The position numbers and the translations under genes were made by a program. From Acidobacteriota bacterium (GTDB lineage Bacteria > Acidobacteriota > Blastocatellia > Pyrinomonadales > Pyrinomonadaceae), in the NCBI GenBank assembly GCA_003222855.1, contig QHXH01000167.1, forward strand, positions 8,973 through 15,594: a DNA stretch of 6,622 nt. Direction: 5' to 3'. Under the pieces are notes generated by a model, which had not been told where the DNA came from, did no database searches, and saw only the letters and a list, made by a program, of their open reading frames with translations. This document shows, in pieces, positions 1-5,743 of this stretch; positions within the stretch are counted from its first letter, which is position 1; each line of letters starts with the position of its first letter.

Positions 1-1407
1 CTTCTCTTGCAGCTCTTTCATGCGCGGCGCGTACTTCTGCGCCTTTTTCATCTTGCGCGATGATTGCCACTTGAGCGGAAAGAATAGCGAGTAGATGAAA
101 ATCGTGAAGAGAATGATCGCGATGCCGTAACTTCCAGTGACATGTTGAAGTTTTTGGATCGACCAAAGGATTGGGACGGCGAGAAAGCGACGCATGCTGC
201 CGAGGAAACCATAATTGATGACCTCGCCCAGATCGACCGCCGGGCCGCCCAGCTGTTTCACGTCTTCACTCGCTGAGGCGAGCAGCCGATGATCCTTGGG
301 CCCAACATAGATTTCAGTCTTTGATCCATCCGTGGGAACGGGAACGAATCCAGTAACCAGGTATCGTTGTTCAGGTTTGCCGTTAGTCTTGTGTTCGTAA
401 GAAACGGTGCGGTACTCGAGGCCAGAAGTCGGCCGCGCCGGCACGGCGACCATGCTGAAGTAAGTATCATCTGAGCCGGCCCACTGAACTTGCCCATCGA
501 TCGTGTCGCGATCAGCTGGTTTCGTGACCGGCGATTTCAGGCCGAGCCATTCGAACAACGAACTGAACAGGCCGTTGTTACGACGATCGGCGTGAATCTG
601 CAGCGCGTTGATGCGACTCACCGCGCCATTAACCATCGCGATGCCTTCCGGCGCGTAGAGATAAAAGCTGTAATGATCGATGCTCTGATCGCCGATGTTT
701 GGCCCAATCACTATCTTTGCGTCAGGCACCGGTTGATTGTTGCGCGTGAGCTTCAACTCAACCTGCGCGATATATCGATCAGCAAAGAACGTCATCCGTT
801 TGGTAGCGTCCAAACCCGTCGCATCGTCGTGAATCACGAAATCGATTTGTTTCGATCCGGAGGGAATATCGATCGTCGCATCGCCGGTCTCAGCGCTGGG
901 GCCAGGCGTTCGATAGTTTCTATTCGCGAGAGCGCCATCCACCGCGGCGTCGCCAGTAGTGACCTGGAATGGCCGAAACAGTTGATCCGCCGCGACCCCT
1001 GGTGGCGGCGTGGGAATCAACTCGAGCTGCTGCGGATTGTTCCTGGTCGACGATGCGGCATACAGATCGCGACCGGTGTCCTTATTCTTTTTGATGATCC
1101 AACTGGTGGCGACCGCTCCGCGCGTATCAAAGGTCGTTTCATACAAAGGCGTGACAATGCGCAGCTTGCGTTGCGGCACGCTGTCTGGTGTCGGAGCAGG
1201 GAAAGAAGACGCCTGGGCCGGCGCCGGAGTCGCGGTCGCCAAAGCCTGCGCGGTGGGCGAAGCCGAAGGTGACGCAGCTTGCTGAACATTCGCGTTGGCA
1301 TTCGCATTTGGTTGTGGGGGCTTCGGCGGCGGAAAAAGATAATTCCAAAGAAAAAGTACGGCCGCCGAAGCGACCAACGCGAGAATGAATCGTTGTTGCT
1401 GTTTCAT
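1..1407 (-). CDS. yidC: YidC membrane protein insertase, 3' end cut off by window edge
   Basis: YidC/Oxa1-family insertase of the inner membrane. It inserts and folds membrane proteins alone or with SecYEG; F0 subunit c is a classic client. The frame is open without a stop from the ATG at 1407 to base 1, giving 469 residues. Residues 7-25 form the N-terminal membrane anchor. Residues about 26-75 are a Pro/Ala/Asn-rich linker with an Asn-Ala run. Residues about 80-400 are the large periplasmic P1 domain, starting KLRIVTPLYETTFDTRGA. Residues about 405-425 form the amphipathic helix, and 427-445 the first core membrane helix (YGIAIILFTIFIYSLFFPL). A basic cytoplasmic segment (SSRKMKKAQKYAPRMKE) follows. 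The remaining membrane helices lie outside the window. The groove arginine of E. coli YidC (R366) aligns with Tyr439. No Shine-Dalgarno is seen; a palindromic repeat begins about 11 bases upstream. It is the last visible gene of the rpmH-rnpA-yidD-yidC cluster. Confidence 0.96.
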   Translation of the reverse strand, partial: MKQQQRFILALVASAAVLFLWNYLFPPPKPPQPNANANANVQQAASPSASPTAQALATATPAPAQASSFPAPTPDSVPQRKLRIVTPLYETTFDTRGAVATSWIIKKNKDTGRDLYAASSTRNNPQQLELIPTPPPGVAADQLFRPFQVTTGDAAVDGALANRNYRTPGPSAETGDATIDIPSGSKQIDFVIHDDATGLDATKRMTFFADRYIAQVELKLTRNNQPVPDAKIVIGPNIGDQSIDHYSFYLYAPEGIAMVNGAVSRINALQIHADRRNNGLFSSLFEWLGLKSPVTKPADRDTIDGQVQWAGSDDTYFSMVAVPARPTSGLEYRTVSYEHKTNGKPEQRYLVTGFVPVPTDGSKTEIYVGPKDHRLLASASEDVKQLGGPAVDLGEVINYGFLGSMRRFLAVPILWSIQKLQHVTGSYGIAIILFTIFIYSLFFPLKWQSSRKMKKAQKYAPRMKELQEK

Positions 1408-1417
1408 TAAAAGTTTA

Positions 1418-1455
1418 GAGTTCCGCCTTCAGGCGGCCGCCTAAAGGCGGAACTC
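1418..1455. repeat. REP-like palindromic repeat, copy 1 (compact)
   Basis: Left arm GAGTTCCGCCTTCAGGCG (1418-1435) and right arm CGCCTAAAGGCGGAACTC (1438-1455) are inverted repeats matching at 17 of 18 positions with only GC between them. Each arm is itself partly palindromic (CCGCCTTCAGGCGG), so a cruciform or double hairpin is possible. It fills most of the 54-base gap between yidD and yidC. It shares its arms with the element at 1686-1745. No T-run follows the stem directly in the direction of transcription, so it does not look like a simple terminator. Confidence 0.9.
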
Positions 1456-1461
1456 CGAACA

Positions 1462-1671
1462 CTACCTCACTGGATCATATCCGCCCGCGCAAAATGGCTG
1501 GCAGCGAAGCAAGCGCCAAATTGCCATTCCGCTTCCCCGCACCACGCCGTGTCGTTCGATCGCTTGACGCGCATAGTCGGAACAGGTCGGAACGAAGCGG
1601 CAAGACGGCGGCAACCAGGGCGAGATTACTGCCTTATAAAACTTCAATAGCGAAATCAAAATAAACCGCAT
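1462..1671 (-). CDS. yidD: YidD, membrane protein insertion efficiency factor
   Basis: Small YidD-family protein (DUF37/haemolytic domain) of 69 residues, within the usual 70-85 range. It associates with the inner membrane and in E. coli assists YidC-dependent insertion. An amphipathic N-terminus (MRFILISLLKFYKAVISPWL) precedes the family core: SCRFVPTCSDYA at 23-34, then LLRCQPFCAGGYDPV at 54-68. Cysteines lie at 24, 30, 57 and 61. The ATG at 1671 is chosen. A TTG nine bases upstream (1680) would add three residues (start-I-A) and has no better ribosome site. Lying between rnpA and yidC is the standard position for this gene. No clear Shine-Dalgarno is visible; the upstream sequence runs into a palindromic repeat. 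Confidence 0.95.
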   Translation of the reverse strand: MRFILISLLKFYKAVISPWLPPSCRFVPTCSDYARQAIERHGVVRGSGMAIWRLLRCQPFCAGGYDPVR

Positions 1672-1685
1672 TGCAATCAAGGTTT

Positions 1686-1745
1686 GGAGTTCCGCCTTCA
1701 GGCGGCAACATCACCAAAACTGATGCCGCCTAAAGGGGGAACTCC
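1686..1745. repeat. REP-like palindromic repeat, copy 2 (with central spacer)
   Basis: Left arm 1686-1706 starts GGAGTTCCGCCTTCAGGCGG and right arm 1725-1745 ends AAAGGGGGAACTCC. They are inverted repeats matching at 19 of 21 positions, separated by an 18-base A/C-rich spacer (1707-1724). The left arm matches copy 1 from AGTTCC through CAGGCGGC. The right arm overlaps the 3' end of rnpA and supplies its final codons and stop. On the RNA the hairpin would sit between rnpA and yidD. Confidence 0.9.
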
Positions 1746-2125
1746 GAATCGCGCTCATCACGCGCGACCTGCTCAACGATCCTACGAAACTCAGCAAAGC
1801 GAAGTTCTTCTCTTGAACTGAGCACAGATCGCTTTGCGTTAATGACCCAATCGTACCGGTGCCCCAAACCGTTAAGTTCGTTTGCGCTGCGGCGAAAGAG
1901 TTCTCGCAACAAGCGGCGCGCACGATTTCGATCAACCGATTTTCCCACCGCTTTCGTTGACGCGGTCACCCCCAGCCGGTGATGATCCAATTCGTTCCTG
2001 CGTAAAAAAGCGGCCATCAAACGGCCGTCATAACGTTGCCCTTCGGCATAGACTTTTTGGAATTGAGCGCGCGCGCTTAAGCGACATCGCTTTGGCAACG
2101 CGTTACTTCGCTTCACCAGCGTCAC
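1730..2125 (-). CDS. rnpA: Ribonuclease P protein component
   Basis: Protein subunit of RNase P, which binds the catalytic RNA and helps remove 5' leaders from pre-tRNA. It has 131 residues if the GTG at 2125 is the start. The family N-terminus LPKRCRLSARAQFQKVY (10-26) contains the conserved Phe22 of the substrate-binding cleft. The RNR signature is at 64-78 (VDRNRARRLLRELFR), followed by the conserved YDWVINAK-type strand at 91-98. Start choice is uncertain: GTG at 2125, GTG at 2116 and TTG at 2098 are all possible, and none has a strong Shine-Dalgarno. The gene lies 23 bases after rpmH, the near-universal order. The last residues (SEFPL) and the TAG stop are encoded inside a palindromic repeat, so the C-terminus was probably rewritten when the repeat arrived. 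Confidence 0.95.
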   Translation of the reverse strand: MTLVKRSNALPKRCRLSARAQFQKVYAEGQRYDGRLMAAFLRRNELDHHRLGVTASTKAVGKSVDRNRARRLLRELFRRSANELNGLGHRYDWVINAKRSVLSSREELRFAEFRRIVEQVARDERDSEFPL

Positions 2126-2148
2126 GATTCAATCAAAGCCGGTCGATT

Positions 2149-2295
2149 TTAGTAATGCGATGGGGTCAGTCGCTTGCGGCCTTTGGCGCGGCGCCGCTTG
2201 AGCACCAGCCGGCCATTTTTGGTCGCCATGCGCGCGCGGAATCCATGCGTCTTCGCGCGGCGGCGATTGTTAGGTTGAAAGGTTCGCTTCGGCAT
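2149..2295 (-). CDS. rpmH: 50S ribosomal protein L34
   Basis: L34 of the large ribosomal subunit, a very basic 48-residue protein too short for many ORF callers. It begins MPKRTFQPNNRRRAKTHGFR and continues through RMATKNGRLVLKRRRAKGRKRL, the family hallmarks (T-H-G-F-R-x-R-M, then R-R-R-A-K-G-R). The C-terminus TPSHY is a few residues longer than in E. coli. The ATG at 2295 has a GGAG (2307-2310) about 11 bases upstream, a plausible though rather distant ribosome site. It is the first gene of the leftward cluster, about 30 bases from a good promoter candidate. Confidence 0.97.
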   Translation of the reverse strand: MPKRTFQPNNRRRAKTHGFRARMATKNGRLVLKRRRAKGRKRLTPSHY

Positions 2296-2328
2296 AGTCA
2301 AGAATTCTCCACTTCAAGGAAAAGACCT

Positions 2329-2357
2329 AGCCTAATGGCGCACGAATATGATGTCAA
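2329..2357 (-). promoter_or_regulatory. Candidate sigma70-type promoter for rpmH-rnpA-yidD-yidC
   Basis: On the minus strand a perfect -35 TTGACA (2352-2357) is followed after 17 bases by TAGGCT (2329-2334), a weaker -10. The start of transcription would fall near 2322, giving a leader of about 27 bases before rpmH. Spacing and position are ideal; the -10 matches the consensus at only three of six bases. Confidence 0.65.
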
Positions 2358-2375
2358 GGCAGGAGCAAAGCGTCC

Positions 2376-2405
2376 TTGACGCGTCGCAAAATCGCATGTT
2401 AGCCT
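2376..2405 (+). promoter_or_regulatory. Candidate promoter for the atp operon (P1)
   Basis: TTGACG (2376-2381) is followed after 18 bases by TAGCCT (2400-2405), preceded by an extended -10 TGT (2397-2399). The -10 closely resembles that of the opposing rpmH promoter (TAGGCT). The two -35 boxes lie in a 7-bp inverted repeat (GTCAAGG 2353-2359, CCTTGAC 2374-2380). The atp leader from here would be about 115 bases and contain the foldable segment at 2444-2507. Confidence 0.45.
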
Positions 2406-2414
2406 TCAAAGCTT

Positions 2415-2445
2415 TTGGCGCACATGCAGTTGGGCACTGTATAAC
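2415..2445 (+). promoter_or_regulatory. Alternative atp promoter candidate (P2)
   Basis: TATAAC (2440-2445) is a five-of-six match to the -10 consensus. The best -35 upstream is TTGGCG (2415-2420) at a long 19-base spacing. Transcription from here would start near 2452 and lose the first leader hairpin. It is a weaker overall candidate than P1, although its -10 is better. Confidence 0.35.
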
Positions 2446-2507
2446 TGAAGACCCTGATCAGTCTTTCAGTGAAGCCAAAACTTCAGATCAGCGGTTCGGG
2501 ATCTGAA
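2444..2507 (+). promoter_or_regulatory. Foldable leader upstream of the atp operon
   Basis: Two stems can be drawn. The first pairs ACTGAAGAC (2444-2452) with GTCTTTCAGT (2461-2470), with one bulged T. The second pairs TTCAGATC (2482-2489) perfectly with GATCTGAA (2500-2507) around a 10-base loop. The middle segment can instead pair upstream: CTTCAG (2481-2486) with CTGAAG (2445-2450), and GATCAG (2486-2491) with CTGATC (2454-2459). The folds are therefore mutually exclusive. No T-run follows, so it is not a clear attenuator; function is unknown. Confidence 0.4.
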
Positions 2508-2529
2508 TCAAATCCCAGCTAAACAATTT

Positions 2530-3009
2530 ATGCCTTTCGTGCTCGGCTTTGCCGAAAACTCAATTCAACTTGTGCCTGACGGCACGCTGATTCTCCATGT
2601 AATCATCATTCTCGTGATGATCTACGTGCTGAATGTCACGCTTTACAAACCCATCAATCAGATATTGGAATCGCGCGAGAAGCGCACCCGCGGCCGCCTG
2701 ACTGAAGCGCAGGAGATTACCCAAAGCGTCAGCGAAAAGATGCGTGAGTACGAACGATCCCTGCGACAAGCGCGCGCCGAAGCTTATGCGCAAACCGAAA
2801 CGCAGCGCGCCGCAGCGATGAAGGAACGGCAACAGAAATTGAACGAGATGCGCGCGCAGTTGACACAAACGATCGCGCAGGAAAAGAAAACGATTGAGCA
2901 GCAAGCCGGCGAAGCACACGTCACCCTCGAAGCTGAGTCGCGCCGTCTGGCGCGCGAGATTGGCAGCCGCGTACTGAGCCGTCCGCTCAGCGACGCAGAA
3001 ATGAATTAA
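2530..3009 (+). CDS. atpF': F-type ATP synthase subunit b' (first of two b-type stator subunits)
   Basis: F0 b-type peripheral-stalk subunit of 159 residues, inner-membrane anchored. It links the membrane sector to delta/alpha so that F1 does not rotate with the shaft. A single membrane helix spans about 18-38 (GTLILHVIIILVMIYVLNV), followed by the conserved KPINQILESRE (40-50). A long charged coiled coil then runs to about residue 145, rich in Glu, Arg, Gln and Ala. The b' label rests on gene order (b' before b, as in cyanobacteria and alphaproteobacteria), so the two b-type genes could be named the other way round. The ATG at 2530 lacks an obvious Shine-Dalgarno. It is the first gene of the rightward operon; atpB and atpE do not precede it. 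The stop is three bases before the next gene's ATG. Confidence 0.9.
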   Translation: MPFVLGFAENSIQLVPDGTLILHVIIILVMIYVLNVTLYKPINQILESREKRTRGRLTEAQEITQSVSEKMREYERSLRQARAEAYAQTETQRAAAMKERQQKLNEMRAQLTQTIAQEKKTIEQQAGEAHVTLEAESRRLAREIGSRVLSRPLSDAEMN

Positions 3010-3012
3010 TCG

Positions 3013-3543
3013 ATGCTTCTCTGCTTCATTTTCGCTTTTGAAGACCCGCGCTGGTGGGATTATCCGGGTTTTGAACTTTGGAAGTTCGTCAACCTGGCCA
3101 TCTTTGTCGCCGCGCTTGTTTACGTCCTGGTGCGGAAGGCGAACCTCGGCGCGGCGTTTCGCGCGCGGGCTGAATCCATTAAGGCCGAACTCGAGAAGGC
3201 GCGGGCTGAGCGCGACGCGGCGCTGGCTAAATTGAAAGAAGTTGAAGAACGTTTGGCGCATTTGGATAGTCAGGTCGCTACGATCAAAGAACGTTCGATG
3301 ATCGAAGCCCGTGAAGAGCGTGAAAGGATCTCGCGTTCGACTCAGGATGAGATTGCCAAGCTGACGGCTCAGGCACAACGAGAGATTGAAAACGCCGCCA
3401 CGGTCGCCAAAAAGGATTTGCGCCGCTTCACGGCCGAACAAAGCGTGCGACTGGCAGAGGACATGATCAGGCGTGACATCCGGCCGGATGATGATGCCCG
3501 CCTCTTCACGCGCAGCATCGAAGAAATGGGGGCTCGGCGATGA
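3013..3543 (+). CDS. atpF: F-type ATP synthase subunit b
   Basis: Second b-type stalk subunit, 176 residues, probably forming a b/b' heterodimer with the gene before it. A short N-terminus contains the DPRWWDYPGFELWKFVNL motif (11-28) seen in b subunits. The membrane helix at about 22-41 is followed by a basic stop (RKAN) and a long Glu/Arg/Ala coiled coil at about 48-160. The C-terminus (EEMGARR) would contact delta. It starts three bases after the b' stop, and its TGA overlaps the atpH ATG (ATGA), so translation of the three genes is probably coupled. No strong Shine-Dalgarno is seen at 3013. Confidence 0.92.
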   Translation: MLLCFIFAFEDPRWWDYPGFELWKFVNLAIFVAALVYVLVRKANLGAAFRARAESIKAELEKARAERDAALAKLKEVEERLAHLDSQVATIKERSMIEAREERERISRSTQDEIAKLTAQAQREIENAATVAKKDLRRFTAEQSVRLAEDMIRRDIRPDDDARLFTRSIEEMGARR

Positions 3544-4079
3544 GTGTGCAAGCCGTCGCCCGGCGCTATGCTTCGGCCCTGGCCGATGTTGTTCTGGCGC
3601 GCAATGAAGCACGGGAAGTTCAGGCTGAACTAAAGATTTGGGATGAGATGCTGCAATCCAACCCGAATCTGGGAGAAGTGTTTGCCAATCCTACGGTGGC
3701 TCTGGATCAGAAGCGCGCGGTCCTGAACCGGCTGATAAAATTGGCCCAGCCGCGCCCGACGACTGCGAATTTCTTAAAAGTTTTGCTCCAGAATCAGCGG
3801 CTGACCGAGCTCGGCGAGATTAATCGAAAGTTCGCACAGGTACTCGATGAACGAGCGGGAGTGGTTGCCGCGACTGTGACAACTGCCCGGCCAGTCCCGG
3901 AAGATGCGCACGAACGTTTGCGCACGACTTTGCTCTCTCTCACCGGCAAGCAGGTTCGCATCGATTTCGTTACTGATCCGGAGTTGATTGGTGGGGTGGT
4001 GACGCGGATCGGATCAACTGTGTATGACGGATCGGTGCGCAATCAGTTACAGCAGGTTAAGGAAAAGATGATCGGCTAG
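3540..4079 (+). CDS. atpH: F-type ATP synthase subunit delta (OSCP family)
   Basis: F1 delta, 179 residues, the usual length. It sits on top of the alpha/beta hexamer and ties it to the b/b' stalk. The N-terminal helical domain (about 1-105) begins VARRYASALADV, the family hallmark. The C-terminal domain carries the signature DPELIGGVVTRIGS (146-159) followed by DGSVRNQL (163-170). The start ATG overlaps the b stop, and GGGGG (3528-3532) lies seven bases upstream as a likely ribosome site. An 81-base gap with a repeat array separates it from atpA, while the genes before it are almost fused. Confidence 0.96.
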   Translation: MSVQAVARRYASALADVVLARNEAREVQAELKIWDEMLQSNPNLGEVFANPTVALDQKRAVLNRLIKLAQPRPTTANFLKVLLQNQRLTELGEINRKFAQVLDERAGVVAATVTTARPVPEDAHERLRTTLLSLTGKQVRIDFVTDPELIGGVVTRIGSTVYDGSVRNQLQQVKEKMIG

Positions 4080-4081
4080 AT

Positions 4082-4153
4082 ATTGCCGATTGCCAATTTT
4101 CGATTGCCGATTGAAACAAGACAAAATCGGCAATTGGCAATCGCAAATCGGAA
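4082..4153. repeat. Inverted array of 7-bp tandem repeats between atpH and atpA
   Basis: Four units with 7-bp period run 4082-4109: ATTGCCG (4082-4088, again at 4103-4109), ATTGCCA (4089-4095) and ATTTTCG (4096-4102), plus a partial ATTG. After a short A-rich centre the reverse-complement units follow in the same period at 4126-4153: ATCGGCA, ATTGGCA, ATCGCAA, ATCGGAA. The halves can pair in register, with the innermost full units (4103-4109 with 4126-4132) nearly perfect and the others partial. It begins three bases after the atpH stop and ends seven bases before the atpA ATG; the last unit provides the only GGAA near that start. Confidence 0.85.
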
Positions 4154-4160
4154 ATGGATT

Positions 4161-5693
4161 ATGGAACCAATCAAAGCAAACGAAATTAACGAAATCATCA
4201 GACAGCAGATCGAAAACTTCGAAACGGGTGTGACGGTGGCCGAAGTCGGCACCGTGATCAAAGTTGGCGACGGGATCGCTGAAGTGCACGGACTTGAAAA
4301 AGTCATGGCGGTCGAACTGCTCGAGTTTCCGCACGACGTGCGCGGCCTGGCGCTGAACCTGGAAGAAGACAAGGTCGGTGTCGTGCTGTTCGGCGATTTT
4401 CAAAAAATCAAGGAAGGCGACATCGTCAAGCGCACCGGGCGCATCATGCAGGTGCCCGTGGGCCAGGCGCTCGTCGGTCGCGTTATTGATGCGCTGGGAA
4501 ATCCGATCGATGAACGTGGCCCGATCATGACTGACGAATACAACCCGGTCGAGCGTATCGCTCCCGGTGTTGTCGATCGTCAACCAGTGAAAGAGCCTTT
4601 GCAGACGGGATTGAAAGCCATCGACTCGATGGTGCCGATTGGACGTGGCCAGCGCGAACTCATCATCGGCGATCGGCAAACCGGAAAAACCGCGGTTGCG
4701 GTCGATGCGATTATCAATCAGCGAGGCAAGGACGTCATTTGCATTTATGTGGCGATTGGTCAGAAGGCTTCGACGATAGCGCAAATCGTAAAGACGCTTC
4801 AGGATTTTGGCGCGATGGATTACACGATTGTGGTGGCGGCCACCGCATCCGACCCGGCGGCAATGCAGTTTCTCGCTCCCTATTCCGGCGCGGCCATGGG
4901 CGAGTACTTTCGCGATCGCGGCCAGCACGCGCTGACTATCTATGACGATCTTTCGAAGCAAGCGGCGGCATATCGTGAAATTTCTTTGCTGCTGCGACGG
5001 CCCCCGGGGCGTGAAGCCTATCCCGGCGATGTTTTCTATCTGCACTCGCGTCTGCTTGAGCGCGCGGCGAAACTCTCTGACGCGAAAGGCGCCGGCTCGC
5101 TCACCAGTCTGCCCGTCATCGAGACGCAGGCGGGCGACATCTCGGCTTACATTCCGACAAATGTGATTTCGATTACTGACGGGCAGATCTTCCTGGAAGG
5201 CGATCTCTTCAATGCCGGTATCCGGCCGGCCATCAACGTCGGCAACTCAGTTTCGCGTGTGGGCGGCGCGGCCCAGATCAAAGCCATGAAGCAGGTGGCC
5301 GGCAGTTTGCGCCTCGACCTCGCGCAATATCGCGAACTCGCGGCTTTTGCCCAGTTCGGATCGGACCTGGATAAGACAACGCAGGCACAGCTCGCACGCG
5401 GCCAGAGACTAACCGAGATTCTGAAGCAACCGCAGTATCAGCCGATGGATGTCGAGAAGCAGGTGCTGATCATTTGGTCGGCAACGAACGGTTTCACCGA
5501 CGACGTGGCGATCGAAGACATTCGCAAATTCGAAGCTGACCTATTGAGCTTTATTGAAAATTCACACCCTGGGGTGCTGCAAAAGCTGCGCGAGAAAAAA
5601 GCGGTCACGGATGAGGTGCAAAAGGACCTCGAGCAATCTTTGAAAGATTTTAAAGAAATGTGGGCGGACAGAGCGCAAGGCGCGGCGGCATAA
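4161..5693 (+). CDS. atpA: F-type ATP synthase subunit alpha
   Basis: F1 alpha, 510 residues as in the family (E. coli 513). It carries the non-catalytic nucleotide sites and completes the catalytic sites at the beta interface. The beta-barrel domain covers about 25-95. Walker A is GDRQTGKT (170-177), and the Walker B region is ALTIYDDLSK (257-266). GREAYPGDVFYLHSRLLERA lies at 283-302. The alpha/beta signature PAINVGNSVS is at 356-365, followed by the arginine finger Arg366. The helical C-terminal domain ends in an Ala-rich tail. The ATG at 4161 is preferred because it gives MEPIKANEINEIIRQQIE, the normal family N-terminus. A TTG at 4083 in the same frame would add 26 residues read from the repeat array. 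GGAA (4150-4153), seven bases upstream, may be the ribosome site. Confidence 0.98.
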   Translation: MEPIKANEINEIIRQQIENFETGVTVAEVGTVIKVGDGIAEVHGLEKVMAVELLEFPHDVRGLALNLEEDKVGVVLFGDFQKIKEGDIVKRTGRIMQVPVGQALVGRVIDALGNPIDERGPIMTDEYNPVERIAPGVVDRQPVKEPLQTGLKAIDSMVPIGRGQRELIIGDRQTGKTAVAVDAIINQRGKDVICIYVAIGQKASTIAQIVKTLQDFGAMDYTIVVAATASDPAAMQFLAPYSGAAMGEYFRDRGQHALTIYDDLSKQAAAYREISLLLRRPPGREAYPGDVFYLHSRLLERAAKLSDAKGAGSLTSLPVIETQAGDISAYIPTNVISITDGQIFLEGDLFNAGIRPAINVGNSVSRVGGAAQIKAMKQVAGSLRLDLAQYRELAAFAQFGSDLDKTTQAQLARGQRLTEILKQPQYQPMDVEKQVLIIWSATNGFTDDVAIEDIRKFEADLLSFIENSHPGVLQKLREKKAVTDEVQKDLEQSLKDFKEMWADRAQGAAA

Positions 5694-5706
5694 GTGTGAT
5701 TTTTGC

Positions 5707-5734
5707 TGACATCTGATCACTGATATCTGACCTC
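5707..5734. repeat. 7-bp tandem repeat array between atpA and atpG
   Basis: Four 7-bp units in perfect period: TGACATC (5707-5713), TGATCAC (5714-5720), TGATATC (5721-5727), TGACCTC (5728-5734), then a partial TG. They fill most of the 50-base spacer and are followed by a T-run (5737-5742) that reaches the atpG start. The sequence is unrelated to the atpH-atpA array but has the same period and a similar location. Confidence 0.8.
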
Positions 5735-5743
5735 TGTTTTTTA

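Noticed and set aside
490..1272. A 260-codon plus-strand frame opposite yidC
   Set aside because: It shares codon boundaries with the yidC frame on the other strand and reads as Arg/Ile-rich nonsense; yidC explains the sequence.
1418..1455. Rho-independent terminator before yidC
   Set aside because: The stem is strong but no T-run directly follows in the transcribed direction, its arms recur at 1686-1745, and a stop here would cut yidC off from its cluster.
1882..2379. A 165-codon plus-strand frame opposite rnpA, rpmH and their promoter
   Set aside because: It covers two well-supported minus-strand genes and the intergenic region, with no family match.
2296..2529. Replication origin next to rpmH
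   Set aside because: rpmH often lies near oriC with dnaA, but I see no DnaA boxes resembling TTATCCACA and the neighbour is the atp operon, not dnaA.
2560..3612. A 350-codon open frame on the minus strand opposite the two b-subunit genes
   Set aside because: It is antisense to two clear ATP synthase genes, shows no recognisable family, and is explained by the codon bias of the Glu/Arg/Ala-rich coiled coils.
4082..4153. CRISPR-like or integration-site interpretation of the short repeats
   Set aside because: Units are only 7 bp, contiguous, degenerate and without spacers; no cas or integrase gene is near.
4083..4160. TTG start extending the alpha subunit by 26 residues
   Set aside because: The extra residues are translated heptamer repeats; the ATG at 4161 gives the standard alpha N-terminus.
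4047..5045. A 332-codon minus-strand frame opposite atpA
   Set aside because: It is antisense to the highly conserved alpha subunit and runs through the heptamer array; no family features.
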